This document shows positions 43,535 to 50,389 of a stretch of 51,736 nt of DNA, one piece after another. The notes beneath the pieces are model-generated. The model worked only from the letters and a program-made list of their open reading frames with translations. It made no database searches and was not told the origin of the DNA. This DNA is from a bacterium Ga0077546 (GTDB lineage Bacteria; Cyanobacteriota; Vampirovibrionia; Obscuribacterales; Obscuribacteraceae). Position numbers and translations under genes: made by a program. Each line of letters begins with the position of its first letter. Position 1 is the first letter of the stretch. The stretch spans positions 1 through 51,736 of the forward strand of contig LNEX01000495.1 in the NCBI GenBank assembly GCA_001464165.1, read 5' to 3'.

Positions 43535-44140
43535 CTAAGCTGCTTGAACCTGATCTGCAATCAGAGTCAAGTGGCGCTTCGTTTTTTCAGCAGGACTAGC
43601 TGTTTCATTGATGGTAGCTTCTGCAAGAGGAGCAGTATTTATGAGGCCGTGTCTGCCGAATTCTCGAAACCATTGCAGCTGTTGTTTCAACGCCATTTTT
43701 GTCAATGCTGTTTCTTCGTCTCTTTTGTTTTCGTCGCTGCTTTTGAGCGTTGCAATTGGTGGCGCTGATGGTGTAATTGACGTTGACAATTGAGAGTTAT
43801 CCGACTGTTTAATAAGTATGGCGCTAAACTGAAGTGTATTCTCAGAGTCCAATTGGTCAGCCATCATATTGGTAGGCATAAAGATCAAGGCCGACATTTT
43901 TGCCGCAGCACTGCGAAACTTATGGTTAAGCTCGGCCATCTCGGCCCGAAACTCTTTTACTATTTTGGTCGCTAAAGATAGTATTGGATTGATCTCTTTG
44001 TCGTTTTTAAAGTCGCTCTCAAAGTCAATGTTTATATCAGCGTCAAGGCCGAGAGCTACTGCCAGGTCTTGATCGTAGTTCACTTGAGTGGGAGTATTGA
44101 TTTCTGCCATTAGCGCGGATTTTTCAGTTGACTGATTCAT
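43535..44140 (-). CDS. Acidic soluble protein of unknown function, convergent with the sigma gene
   Basis: I do not recognise this 201-residue protein. It has no signal peptide or membrane segment. The N-terminal third is acidic (DQDLAVALGLDADINIDFESD), the middle is helical with a hydrophobic face (SLATKIVKEFRAEMAELNHK, then FMPTNMMADQL), and the C-terminal third is helical and mixed in charge (ALKQQLQWFREFG). It has its own ECF-type promoter at 44179-44204 and converges on the sigma gene across a shared terminator. A soluble regulator of the sigma factor is possible from position only; no anti-sigma motif is visible. Confidence 0.65.
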   Translation of the reverse strand: MNQSTEKSALMAEINTPTQVNYDQDLAVALGLDADINIDFESDFKNDKEINPILSLATKIVKEFRAEMAELNHKFRSAAAKMSALIFMPTNMMADQLDSENTLQFSAILIKQSDNSQLSTSITPSAPPIATLKSSDENKRDEETALTKMALKQQLQWFREFGRHGLINTAPLAEATINETASPAEKTKRHLTLIADQVQAA

Positions 44141-44178
44141 TATCTTTCACCCAGGGTTCTTCGGCTTCACAGAATAGT

Positions 44179-44204
44179 TGACCGAACAATTCTTAATTTG
44201 TTCC
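44179..44204 (-). promoter_or_regulatory. ECF-type promoter for the unknown gene next to the sigma factor
   Basis: On the minus strand, GGAACAA (from 44204), 17 bases after GGAAC, then GTCA (44182-44179). It lies 39 bp before ATG 44140. Confidence 0.7.
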
Positions 44205-44215
44205 CGTACAAAAAG

Positions 44216-44244
44216 CCAAGAGGCCGCTCGACGCGGCCTCTTGG
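44216..44244 (-). terminator. Terminator of the BON-YflT-CsbD operon
   Basis: A perfect 12-bp stem (CCAAGAGGCCGC with GCGGCCTCTTGG) and 5-base loop. On the minus strand it is followed by CTTTTTG, so it ends the operon that finishes with csbD at 44305. Confidence 0.85.
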
Positions 44245-44304
44245 AAAGCTGTTGGTGTCTTGGTCAAAAGAGGTTGATCAAATTGGCCAAGGTTTTTGGA
44301 TTGT

Positions 44305-44505
44305 CTATTTCAGTGACTTGCAGAACTCATCCAACTCACATTGGGCAGCTTCTTTGGCCATGCCGTAGCGCTCTTGGATTTTGCCGGCTAGCTCATCTCG
44401 TTTTCCTTCGATGACGGTCATATCATCGTCGGTGAGTTTGCCCCACTTGGCCTTTACTTTACCTTGAAGCTGTTTCCAGTCACCTTTAATTTGATCCATA
44501 TTCAT
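44305..44505 (-). CDS. CsbD-family stress protein
   Basis: The 66-residue protein has the CsbD/YjbJ pattern: MDQIKGDWKQLQGKVKAKWGKLTDDD, then GKRDELAGKIQERYG. Family members are small, highly charged, stress-induced proteins (SigB-dependent in Bacillus, abundant under envelope or osmotic stress in enterics) with no known activity. The C-terminus carries two Cys (QCELDEFC), which I do not regard as usual for the family. ATG 44505 has AAAAGGA upstream. It is the last gene of a three-gene minus-strand operon that ends at the terminator at 44216-44244. Confidence 0.9.
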   Translation of the reverse strand: MNMDQIKGDWKQLQGKVKAKWGKLTDDDMTVIEGKRDELAGKIQERYGMAKEAAQCELDEFCKSLK

Positions 44506-44518
44506 GTGCTTTTTCCTT

Positions 44519-45046
44519 TTAACGATTTGTTGGTATTTTCTCTTCAGTGACGCAATTGATATCGCTGGCGCCATTGCTTTTGCAGATTTGTTCTGCCTTT
44601 TTGGCTTTCTCTCTATCTTCGGTGTGTACCGAGATGAGGAGATTGCCATCCTTTAGTTTGCCTTCGAATTGAATTGCTTCATACTCGGGCACACCTAAAC
44701 CTATCAAACCACCGGTGACACCACCTACGGCACCACCGACTGCCGCTCCGCTTAGCCCAGCCATGATCGGGCCAGCCGCTATAAATGGCCCTAGTCCTGG
44801 TATTGTCAAGGCACCAAGGCCGGCCAATACTCCAATTGCACCGCCAAGTATCGCTCCTGATGCAGCACCAGTAGAAGTGCCTTCTGGCGCCTTGGTGTGT
44901 TTCTCGTAGCTCATATCTCTAAGGCCATTTTCGTCAGGCATAAGTACTGAAATATCACTACTGGAGAAACCTTCATTTTTTAGTTGCCCTACTAGGGCGT
45001 CGGCCTGGGTGTATGTTTTAACCAGACAAATTACTGCTTGTTTCAT
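44519..45046 (-). CDS. YflT-like general stress protein with a glycine-rich membrane segment
   Basis: The 175-residue protein starts with a small alpha/beta domain (AVICLVKTYTQADALVGQL, FSSSDISVLMPD), as in the YflT/GspM-like stress proteins. A Gly/Ala-rich hydrophobic stretch follows (about 60-115, with repeated GGAxG patterns that suggest glycine-zipper helices). It returns to a cytoplasmic-looking domain (LLISVHTEDREKAKKAEQIC). It lies between the BON gene (6 bp upstream) and csbD (13 bp downstream), clearly in one operon. The exact function is unknown. Confidence 0.75.
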   Translation of the reverse strand: MKQAVICLVKTYTQADALVGQLKNEGFSSSDISVLMPDENGLRDMSYEKHTKAPEGTSTGAASGAILGGAIGVLAGLGALTIPGLGPFIAAGPIMAGLSGAAVGGAVGGVTGGLIGLGVPEYEAIQFEGKLKDGNLLISVHTEDREKAKKAEQICKSNGASDINCVTEEKIPTNR

Positions 45047-45052
45047 ATATCC

Positions 45053-45514
45053 TCACTTAGGTAGAACCTCTAATTTGTTCAAAATGTTTTCAGCGCCGAC
45101 GCTATTTTCGGCGAGCTTGAATATGGTGTGTTTTTCTCGTGCGCTCGCTACTGGCCCTCGCAGAATCACTTTGCCGTTTATTACTAGGACTTTGGCATTT
45201 TTTGCATTGGTCGATAAGTTTGGGTCTTTGATCATTGCTTTGCGAATAGCCCTGACAATGCGGAGGTCGCTGGATTTTAGCGATTGCACCTGGGGAGTGA
45301 TGGCTCCTGGGCGATTGTCACCAGTATTTCTGCCGCTGTTGTCGGCTCGGAATATATTGTGTTTTTCTATCACTATATTGGGCTTTGCTTGTGCTGACTG
45401 ACAAAAGAGAATGAGTGCAACAGCAACTAAAAGTTGGTTCCGTCTTTTTTGTTTAGCGCTGGCGCTGCAAGTTGCTACTCGGCTGTCGGAACTCTGGGAG
45501 GTTTTACCCGTCAC
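45053..45514 (-). CDS. Exported BON-domain protein (first)
   Basis: A single BON domain (about 80-150: DLRIVRAIRKAMIKDPNLST, KVLVINGKVILRGPVASAREK) follows an N-terminal export signal (hydrophobic LLVAVALILFCQSAQA). BON domains, as in OsmY, bind membranes or lipids and are common in osmotic stress proteins. No ATG is available near the signal. The best start is GTG 45514, with AGGA 6 bases upstream, giving 153 residues and a long positively charged region before the hydrophobic core. The start is 27 bp from the divergent hemerythrin start, and the 5' end overlaps that gene's ECF-type promoter. Confidence 0.75.
   Translation of the reverse strand: MTGKTSQSSDSRVATCSASAKQKRRNQLLVAVALILFCQSAQAKPNIVIEKHNIFRADNSGRNTGDNRPGAITPQVQSLKSSDLRIVRAIRKAMIKDPNLSTNAKNAKVLVINGKVILRGPVASAREKHTIFKLAENSVGAENILNKLEVLPK
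45488..45513 (+). promoter_or_regulatory. ECF-type promoter for the hemerythrin-like gene
   Basis: GGAACTC (from 45488), 17 bases after GGAAC, then GTCACCG (from 45510). It lies 29 bp before ATG 45542 and overlaps the 5' end of the divergent BON gene. Confidence 0.75.
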
Positions 45515-45541
45515 CGTTATTCCTATATAAGGAGTTGTGAA

Positions 45542-45973
45542 ATGGACATTTTTAAGTATCTGCAAGAGGATGGTGAGTCGATTGCTCATCGCCTTAACGA
45601 GACAGTGGCTGAATTTGGTCAGTGGCCTCAAGAACGCCTCTTCGAAGAGACCAAGAAAGCATTTAGTTCTCTAGAAGGTCACTTTGATAAAGAGAGCATG
45701 ATTGTCAAGAATATTGATAATAGTGGTGTCGTAGTGCCCTTGAGTGTTAAGGCTGAGGCTGAGATTCAAGAGATGAAGGAGGCAATTGATAGCATTGTCA
45801 TGATTCATATAGATGAACCGGGTTTTCTCAACGCACTGCAGGCTCTTGCAACTAAGTTCAATGACCATATGAGTTTTTGTCTAGACGAATACTACACCGC
45901 CCTTCGTTTTAGTCTCTCGTCAGCAGACAAGGCTCACGTCAATGATCAATTTGAACAGATGGTTTTGAGTTAG
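45542..45973 (+). CDS. Hemerythrin-like protein
   Basis: The 143-residue helical protein has the hemerythrin spacing of iron ligands: EGHFDKE (His47-x3-Glu51), MIHIDEP (His89) and NDHMSFCLDEYY (His109, with the acidic residues after it). A His near 16 may be the first ligand. Such proteins bind a di-iron centre and sense or carry O2 or NO, or store iron. AAGGAG lies 8 bases before ATG 45542, and an ECF-type promoter lies at 45488-45513. It starts a plus-strand run of stress genes. Confidence 0.75.
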   Translation: MDIFKYLQEDGESIAHRLNETVAEFGQWPQERLFEETKKAFSSLEGHFDKESMIVKNIDNSGVVVPLSVKAEAEIQEMKEAIDSIVMIHIDEPGFLNALQALATKFNDHMSFCLDEYYTALRFSLSSADKAHVNDQFEQMVLS

Positions 45974-45985
45974 TTAGCCTCGGTG

Positions 45986-46011
45986 GGAACTAAATGAAAC
46001 TAGTTCAGTCA
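45986..46011 (+). promoter_or_regulatory. ECF-type promoter for the HHE/BON run
   Basis: GGAACTA (from 45986), 17 bases after GGAAC, then GTCACCG (from 46008), the same -10 heptamer as at 45510. It lies 54 bp before ATG 46065. Confidence 0.75.
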
Positions 46012-46064
46012 CCGTGCCTGTACTCAATCTCTATTGAGTGCTAGCTAGGAGGCTAGAAAAGATT

Positions 46065-46532
46065 ATGGATGGCAATAATTCGAAATGCGTTTCTCTGCCG
46101 TGCTCTTCGGCAGTCAAACTGCTAAAAGAGGACCAGAATACTCTGGCCAAAATGTTTTCGCAGTTTGAGTCAGTCGACGACTTTGAGAAGAAAGAAGAAA
46201 TCGTTGGCGCGATTTCAGCAGCGTTGTCGGCATACTTCGCTCTGGAAGCTGAAGTCTTATACCCGATTCTCGTAGGTAAGGCAGCATTTTCTCAAGATCT
46301 CTGCGCGGGAGCGGAGAGTCATCATCAAGCCAAGCTCATTCTCGCTCAACTTCAGCGTTTAACTGCTGATGTTGACTCTTCTGACTACGCTGAGCGTGTA
46401 AATGAACTCCGCGCGGTAGCCGAGAAACAATTTGCTGATGAATGTCAGACCCTTTTTCCTGCACTCGATAAATGTAGTGAAGTTGCCGAACTCGACGAGA
46501 AGTTGAAGCAATTTAAAGCTGCTAGAAAATAG
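46065..46532 (+). CDS. HHE-type hemerythrin-like protein with lost ligands
   Basis: The 155-residue protein aligns over its length with HHE (hemerythrin-like cation-binding) domains: LLKEDQNTLAKMFSQFE, LSAYFALEAEVLYPIL, SHHQAKLILAQLQ and QFADECQTLFPAL. Three ligand His positions are changed: Gln24 (usual DH), Tyr57 (usual H before xxEEE) and Gln122 (usual HH). His86, Glu61 and Glu126 remain. It may no longer hold a di-iron site. AGGAGG lies 12 bases before ATG 46065. An ECF-type promoter is at 45986-46011, so an upstream in-frame GTG (46038) is less likely. Confidence 0.75.
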   Translation: MDGNNSKCVSLPCSSAVKLLKEDQNTLAKMFSQFESVDDFEKKEEIVGAISAALSAYFALEAEVLYPILVGKAAFSQDLCAGAESHHQAKLILAQLQRLTADVDSSDYAERVNELRAVAEKQFADECQTLFPALDKCSEVAELDEKLKQFKAARK

Positions 46533-46619
46533 TTTGATAGCACTTAGTTAGACCGCACTTAGATAGATTGCATTTAGATTTGCCGATTTGAAGATAGAAC
46601 ATATTAAAAGGATTAGGTT

Positions 46620-47054
46620 ATGCAAATGAGAAAAATTGGTTTTTTTGCGCTAGTAGCTTTGACTGTAAACTGTACCGCTGTTACAGCAGCTCTCGCTGAA
46701 GATGCCGTTAAGGCTGAGCAGAAGTTTGAAGAGTCGCAAGAGAAAGCGCCAAATAATTCCAGCAAGAATGCTAGAGACGAAAAGCTTGGTAAGGCCACTG
46801 CACAAAATCAGTCGCCGCAGAAGAAAGACGTGGAGATAACTCGCGAATTGCGCAAGGCAATAATGGCCACTAACGGTATGTCAGTAGATGGTCAAAACGT
46901 CAAAATTATTACCCGAAAGGGCATTGTTACCTTACGCGGGCCGGTCTCGAGTGAGAGTGAAAAGAATGTGATTGGTGACTTGGTGAAGAATTGTTCAAGT
47001 GTTGTTAGCTTCACTAACCAGCTCGAAATAAAGGGTCGAAACAGTAGTAACTAA
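46620..47054 (+). CDS. Exported BON-domain protein (second)
   Basis: A signal peptide (MQMRKIGFFALVALTVNCTAV, cleavage near ALA-ED) is followed by a charged linker and one BON domain (about 72-138: EITRELRKAIMATNGMSVDGQNV, GIVTLRGPVSSESEK). It is a clear paralogue of the BON protein at 45053-45514; both end with a short NxLE motif region. ATG 46620 has AAAGGA upstream. It lies 87 bp after the HHE gene with no promoter motif of its own and is probably cotranscribed from 45986. Confidence 0.85.
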   Translation: MQMRKIGFFALVALTVNCTAVTAALAEDAVKAEQKFEESQEKAPNNSSKNARDEKLGKATAQNQSPQKKDVEITRELRKAIMATNGMSVDGQNVKIITRKGIVTLRGPVSSESEKNVIGDLVKNCSSVVSFTNQLEIKGRNSSN

Positions 47055-47102
47055 TTGGCATCTTACCCTTAGTTCTAGGGCCAACAGAATAGGTTTTTGA
47101 GT

Positions 47103-47405
47103 ATGCCGAACGATATTACAGTTAATTGCCGGTCTTGCTTTAAGCGCTTTGTCTTCTCCAGCGAAGAACAAGAGTTCTTTAATTCATGCGGTCTCTCTAA
47201 CTCGCCTAAGCGTTGCCACAACTGTCGCCTGGTTTCCCGTGTGCAAAGGGTTTCTGGCGGCACTGCTCAGACTACCGAGGTGCCTTGTGCTGAGTGTGGA
47301 ACTCGCACTGTAGTGCCTTTTGTGCCAAGAAATGGCAAGCCCATTTTTTGCAACAATTGCTATCGTAATAATCGCATAAAAGATCAAGGTTCACAGGCAA
47401 TGTAG
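47103..47405 (+). CDS. Zinc-ribbon protein with two CxxC pairs in each half
   Basis: This small protein (about 100 residues) holds two four-Cys units. The first is NCRSCFKRF ... RCHNCR; the second is VPCAECGTRTVVPF ... PIFCNNCYRNN. The second matches the widespread CxxC-x17-CxxC zinc-ribbon proteins. It probably binds two Zn2+ and may bind nucleic acid or act in a redox switch; the role is unknown. ATG 47103 and an in-frame TTG at 47097 are both possible starts. It follows the BON gene by 48 bp and precedes a hypothetical gene by 12 bp. Confidence 0.8.
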   Translation: MPNDITVNCRSCFKRFVFSSEEQEFFNSCGLSNSPKRCHNCRLVSRVQRVSGGTAQTTEVPCAECGTRTVVPFVPRNGKPIFCNNCYRNNRIKDQGSQAM

Positions 47406-47417
47406 GCTCGGGAGAAT

Positions 47418-47735
47418 ATGAAATACAAAATTTTAGACTTTGTTGTCGACTACTTGCCTAATGTCATTGACTTAATTACCAACCCGACGATTCAGGGGGC
47501 AGTGGTTGGAGAAGATGGCAAACTTTCGATTTACACCTTCGCCGCAGACAGTGGCGAAAGCGGTGAACTAGTTGTCTTTCATCGCAACTGGCGTGGCACC
47601 ATTTCTATAGATGGCCAAGTTGCTGTAGGTGACTGGGATGATCCGACATCAACATTATTGATTGATGCAAACGGGGGGACCTGCCAAGTTTTGGGTGATC
47701 AGTTGCAAATCGAAGATAGTGTCGCTGTCGCTTGA
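47418..47735 (+). CDS. Small soluble protein of unknown function
   Basis: The 105-residue acidic protein has a short N-terminal helix (MKYKILDFVVDYLPNVIDL) and then mostly beta-type sequence (GKLSIYTFAADSGESGELVVF, GTISIDGQVAVGDWDD). I do not recognise a family. GGGAG is placed properly before ATG 47418, and the gene is tightly packed after the zinc-ribbon gene, so it is very likely expressed as part of the stress cluster. Confidence 0.65.
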   Translation: MKYKILDFVVDYLPNVIDLITNPTIQGAVVGEDGKLSIYTFAADSGESGELVVFHRNWRGTISIDGQVAVGDWDDPTSTLLIDANGGTCQVLGDQLQIEDSVAVA

Positions 47736-47775
47736 TAGCTAAATCTTTTTTTGACCAAACAAACGGAGCTAACAA

Positions 47776-48519
47776 ATGATTTTTCTATCAAGGCGAAGCA
47801 TGGCCCTAGGGCTGTCGCTGGCCGCTGTTACTATTCTTTATGCGCCGCACTTGGCGCTAGCTGAGAGCAAACAACAGAAGCTTGAGGCTAAGGTTGAAGC
47901 TAAGGTACAGTCAAAGACCAAGGCTGCAGAAAATGAAGTTCAGAAATTGGATGAAGAAGAGCCTCCTATAAGGGGCTTTCACCCGATAAAAAGGGCTCTA
48001 GCACCAGTGGTGCGACTAGAGAAAAATAGCAGGCAGCTGCAGAAGCAAATTTTGCGGCTAGAGAAACCAATTAGTAATTTGCAGCCAGCTATGAATGGCT
48101 TGCATGAAAAGATGAATGGTGTCGATACTCGACTAAAGTCAATGGATGGTCATCTTTCTACCATGGACGGACACGTCACGGATGTCGGTCGTCAGGTCAC
48201 TGGAGTTCGCGGTGACTTGAGTTCGATGCGCGAGGATTTGAACAGTCTACAACCACCGCTTCGTGCGCTACTTAAGCCGCTCAACAATGTTGCAGTGCCT
48301 CTTGAGAAGGTCCACACAGAGCTGGCTGAAATGAGAACATTGCTCGTAACAGTTCTTGCCTCTATCGTTCTGGCAACGATATGTATTGCTATCGGTACGC
48401 CGATAGCTGCGATTCTTGTTTACAAGAATCGTCGCAAGTTCTTCCCTAACATCGATGAGCAAGATTTTCCAGGCACAGTTCCTGCTGAAGACTCTAAAAA
48501 ACAGCTTTTGCCTAAATGA
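47776..48519 (+). CDS. Exported coiled-coil protein with a C-terminal membrane helix
   Basis: The 247-residue protein has a signal peptide (cleavage near ALA-ES), an Ala/Lys/Glu-rich helix and a region of heptad-like repeats (LEKPISNLQPAMNGLHEKMNGV, LKSMDGHLSTMDGHVTDVGRQV). One membrane helix follows (about 190-215, VTVLASIVLATICIAIG), with a short tail. It would span the inner membrane with its coiled coil in the periplasm, like MCP-type or tether proteins but with no signalling domain. The function is unknown. GGAG precedes ATG 47776. It is the last gene before a new promoter at 48565. Confidence 0.72.
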   Translation: MIFLSRRSMALGLSLAAVTILYAPHLALAESKQQKLEAKVEAKVQSKTKAAENEVQKLDEEEPPIRGFHPIKRALAPVVRLEKNSRQLQKQILRLEKPISNLQPAMNGLHEKMNGVDTRLKSMDGHLSTMDGHVTDVGRQVTGVRGDLSSMREDLNSLQPPLRALLKPLNNVAVPLEKVHTELAEMRTLLVTVLASIVLATICIAIGTPIAAILVYKNRRKFFPNIDEQDFPGTVPAEDSKKQLLPK

Positions 48520-48564
48520 CTTTGAAATGGACGTCATAGCCCTCAGTTAAGGCTGGAGTTAAAT

Positions 48565-48590
48565 GGAACTTCTAGAGTGACTTTTCGTCA
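48565..48590 (+). promoter_or_regulatory. ECF-type promoter for the single receiver
   Basis: GGAACTT (from 48565), 17 bases after GGAAC, then GTCA (48587-48590). It lies 26 bp before GTG 48616. Confidence 0.75.
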
Positions 48591-48615
48591 GCGGGCATGA
48601 CAGAAGGAAGTGGTC

Positions 48616-49044
48616 GTGAATAATACAAATAGTAAAATAGCGCGAAGACGTCTTACTGGCGCCTATCCATTGGTACTTATCATTGAAGACGATAAAATGC
48701 AGCAAAGGCTGTATAACATGATTGCAGACCAAGTGCAGATGACTCCGGTTATTGTTGATTGCTGCAGTGACGCCATTCGAGTAGCTACAGGGTCGCGATT
48801 TGATATGATTTTTGTTGATTTGCAGATGCCTGACGCTGACGGTGTCGAATGTGTGGCGCGCTTGCGTCTAGTAGACAATGTACGCAACAATGATGTTCCT
48901 ATAATAGCTGTTACCGCCCATGCTATGCCAGGCGACCGTGAGAGGTGTTTGAGCGCTGGCATGGACGACTATCTTAGTAAGCCCTTCACCTTGCTTGAGT
49001 TGAAGAACAAAATTTTGCTATGGGCTGCTCGTCGTAGCGCCTAA
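48616..49044 (+). CDS. Single-domain response regulator
   Basis: A lone receiver of 142 residues: IIEDD at the N-terminal acidic site, Asp68 in [13 protein letters not shown], Thr in VTAHA and Lys in YLSKPF. The segment [19 protein letters not shown] is typical of receivers detached from hybrid kinases. With no output domain it could shuttle phosphate to an Hpt protein (two lie in this window) or act by binding partners. The start is GTG 48616 with AGAAGGA upstream. An ECF-type promoter (48565-48590) places a signalling part inside the regulon. Confidence 0.88.
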   Translation: MNNTNSKIARRRLTGAYPLVLIIEDDKMQQRLYNMIADQVQMTPVIVDCCSDAIRVATGSRFDMIFVDLQMPDADGVECVARLRLVDNVRNNDVPIIAVTAHAMPGDRERCLSAGMDDYLSKPFTLLELKNKILLWAARRSA

Positions 49045-49055
49045 TTTCTATTCTA

Positions 49056-49097
49056 AAACAAAGAGAGAGCAGGTCATGACCTGCTCTCTCTTTGTTT
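49056..49097. terminator. Perfect palindromic bidirectional terminator
   Basis: Two 21-base arms pair perfectly around GGTCATGACC with no unpaired centre, flanked by AAACAAAG and CTTTGTTT. It lies between the convergent receiver and small exported protein genes. Confidence 0.85.
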
Positions 49098-49120
49098 AGG
49101 CTGCTGTCTTCATGTTGGGA

Positions 49121-49462
49121 TTAGTCGTCGACACGTTTGTTGAGCGATTTTTTGTGGATTCTGTTGCTGAGGTCGTTGAGATCGTCTTCAATGCGGTTGA
49201 TGTCTTTGTAACTAAGCTTGCCACCATTTTTTCTCTTCATACTTGCTTCTCTTTCAGCTATTCTGGCATTTTCATTGCGCATCGAATTTGCTTCTTTTAG
49301 AGTTAACTCGCCGGACCTCTGAAAGCGATTGATCTTGTTCAACAGTGCTGTGTGGCGTTGCGTAATTGTATATCTGCGCCCACGTGCATCAGCTGATTCT
49401 GGTAGTGCCACAGCAAGCTGTAACAACATTGTCGCTGCTAAAAGAAGAGATAGTGGTCTCAT
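49121..49462 (-). CDS. Small exported basic protein
   Basis: The 113-residue product has a signal peptide (MRPLSLLLAATMLLQLAVA, cleavage near ADA-RG) and a basic helical mature chain (TLKEANSMRNENARIAERE, SYKDINRIEDDLNDLSNRI). I do not recognise a family. AGGAGG lies about 7 bases before ATG 49462. An in-frame GTG at 49522 would overlap the ECF-type promoter at 49495-49520 and is excluded. It converges on the receiver gene over a shared palindromic terminator. Confidence 0.75.
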   Translation of the reverse strand: MRPLSLLLAATMLLQLAVALPESADARGRRYTITQRHTALLNKINRFQRSGELTLKEANSMRNENARIAEREASMKRKNGGKLSYKDINRIEDDLNDLSNRIHKKSLNKRVDD

Positions 49463-49494
49463 TACTGTTCCTCCTGGAACCCTGGGGATTTTGG

Positions 49495-49520
49495 AGACGC
49501 TTTTGTAGCCAATTGGTTCC
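49495..49520 (-). promoter_or_regulatory. ECF-type promoter for the small exported basic protein
   Basis: On the minus strand, GGAACCA (from 49520), 17 bases after GGAAC, then GTCT (49498-49495). It lies 33 bp before ATG 49462. Confidence 0.75.
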
Positions 49521-49585
49521 ACTGAGAATTAATGCGCCCTTCCATTGATGATAGACTGTAGCGGTTCTGAAGCTGAAGAGGTGCA

Positions 49586-50266
49586 ATGGACGCTGTTATT
49601 CATACTAAAGAAGGGCCTAAGTCTTTGCACGTTTGCAAAGATGGAACCATTGAAAATACTGGCTGGGTCGCCATATATGAAGAAGCATTTCCTGCCGGTC
49701 AACGCCAAAGTTTAGATGAGCTGATGCAGCAACTGCGCGACGGCCGCATGGAATTAGATGAGACTCGCGACGAGCATGACAACATTCTTTGTATGACCAT
49801 CACGGAAGTTTTTCGTCATCCTCCGGTACTGCCTACCTTCCTTTTGGCGTGCTATACAGCTGTTGTTCCTGATATGCGAGGTCTTGGTATCGGCTCAATA
49901 CACCGTACGCGCTTGGATAGTTTGCTGAAAAGTGAGTATCCAGAATATGTTGGCATTGTCAGCGAAATTGAGTCTACATTTGAGCAAGGAGTTTCAGCCG
50001 AAGTTATGGAAGTGCGTGTCAAGCGCAAGAAGTTCTTTATGAAACTTGGCTTGCAGCCCTTGGACATTGACTATTTCTTTCCTAGTTACGTTGTCGGGGA
50101 AGCACCGATTCCTGGTGAGCTGCTTTGGGTCCCTTTCAGTGATGAGCCGCTAACTAAAAAGCAGCTTACTGGTATGGTTACTCGCATTTATACAGAGGGC
50201 TATCAATTGCCTGGCGATCATCCATTGATATCGCAGGTAGTGGCGTCAATAGACCTGCGGCAATAG
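49586..50266 (+). CDS. GNAT-family N-acetyltransferase
   Basis: The 226-residue protein shows the GNAT plan: WVAIYEEAFPAGQRQS at the N-terminus, central strands (ILCMTITEVF, LLACYTAVVPDMRGLGIG) and the acetyl-CoA motif A RGLGIG (about 96-101), then FFMKLGLQPL near the C-terminal half. The substrate is unknown. GAGG is placed 5 bases before ATG 49586. It is divergent from the small basic protein gene, and I see no GGAAC-type promoter for it. Confidence 0.78.
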   Translation: MDAVIHTKEGPKSLHVCKDGTIENTGWVAIYEEAFPAGQRQSLDELMQQLRDGRMELDETRDEHDNILCMTITEVFRHPPVLPTFLLACYTAVVPDMRGLGIGSIHRTRLDSLLKSEYPEYVGIVSEIESTFEQGVSAEVMEVRVKRKKFFMKLGLQPLDIDYFFPSYVVGEAPIPGELLWVPFSDEPLTKKQLTGMVTRIYTEGYQLPGDHPLISQVVASIDLRQ

Positions 50267-50389
50267 GCGTTCATGACAACCGCCGCCTTTTGCTTTTCCT
50301 TAAGGTAAAAGTAGGGTATTGTTGTGGGTTGAAAAGCAAGAGGCTCCTCTTGCGCTGTGGTTGATATTTCACATTTGAAGGAGTCGCCA

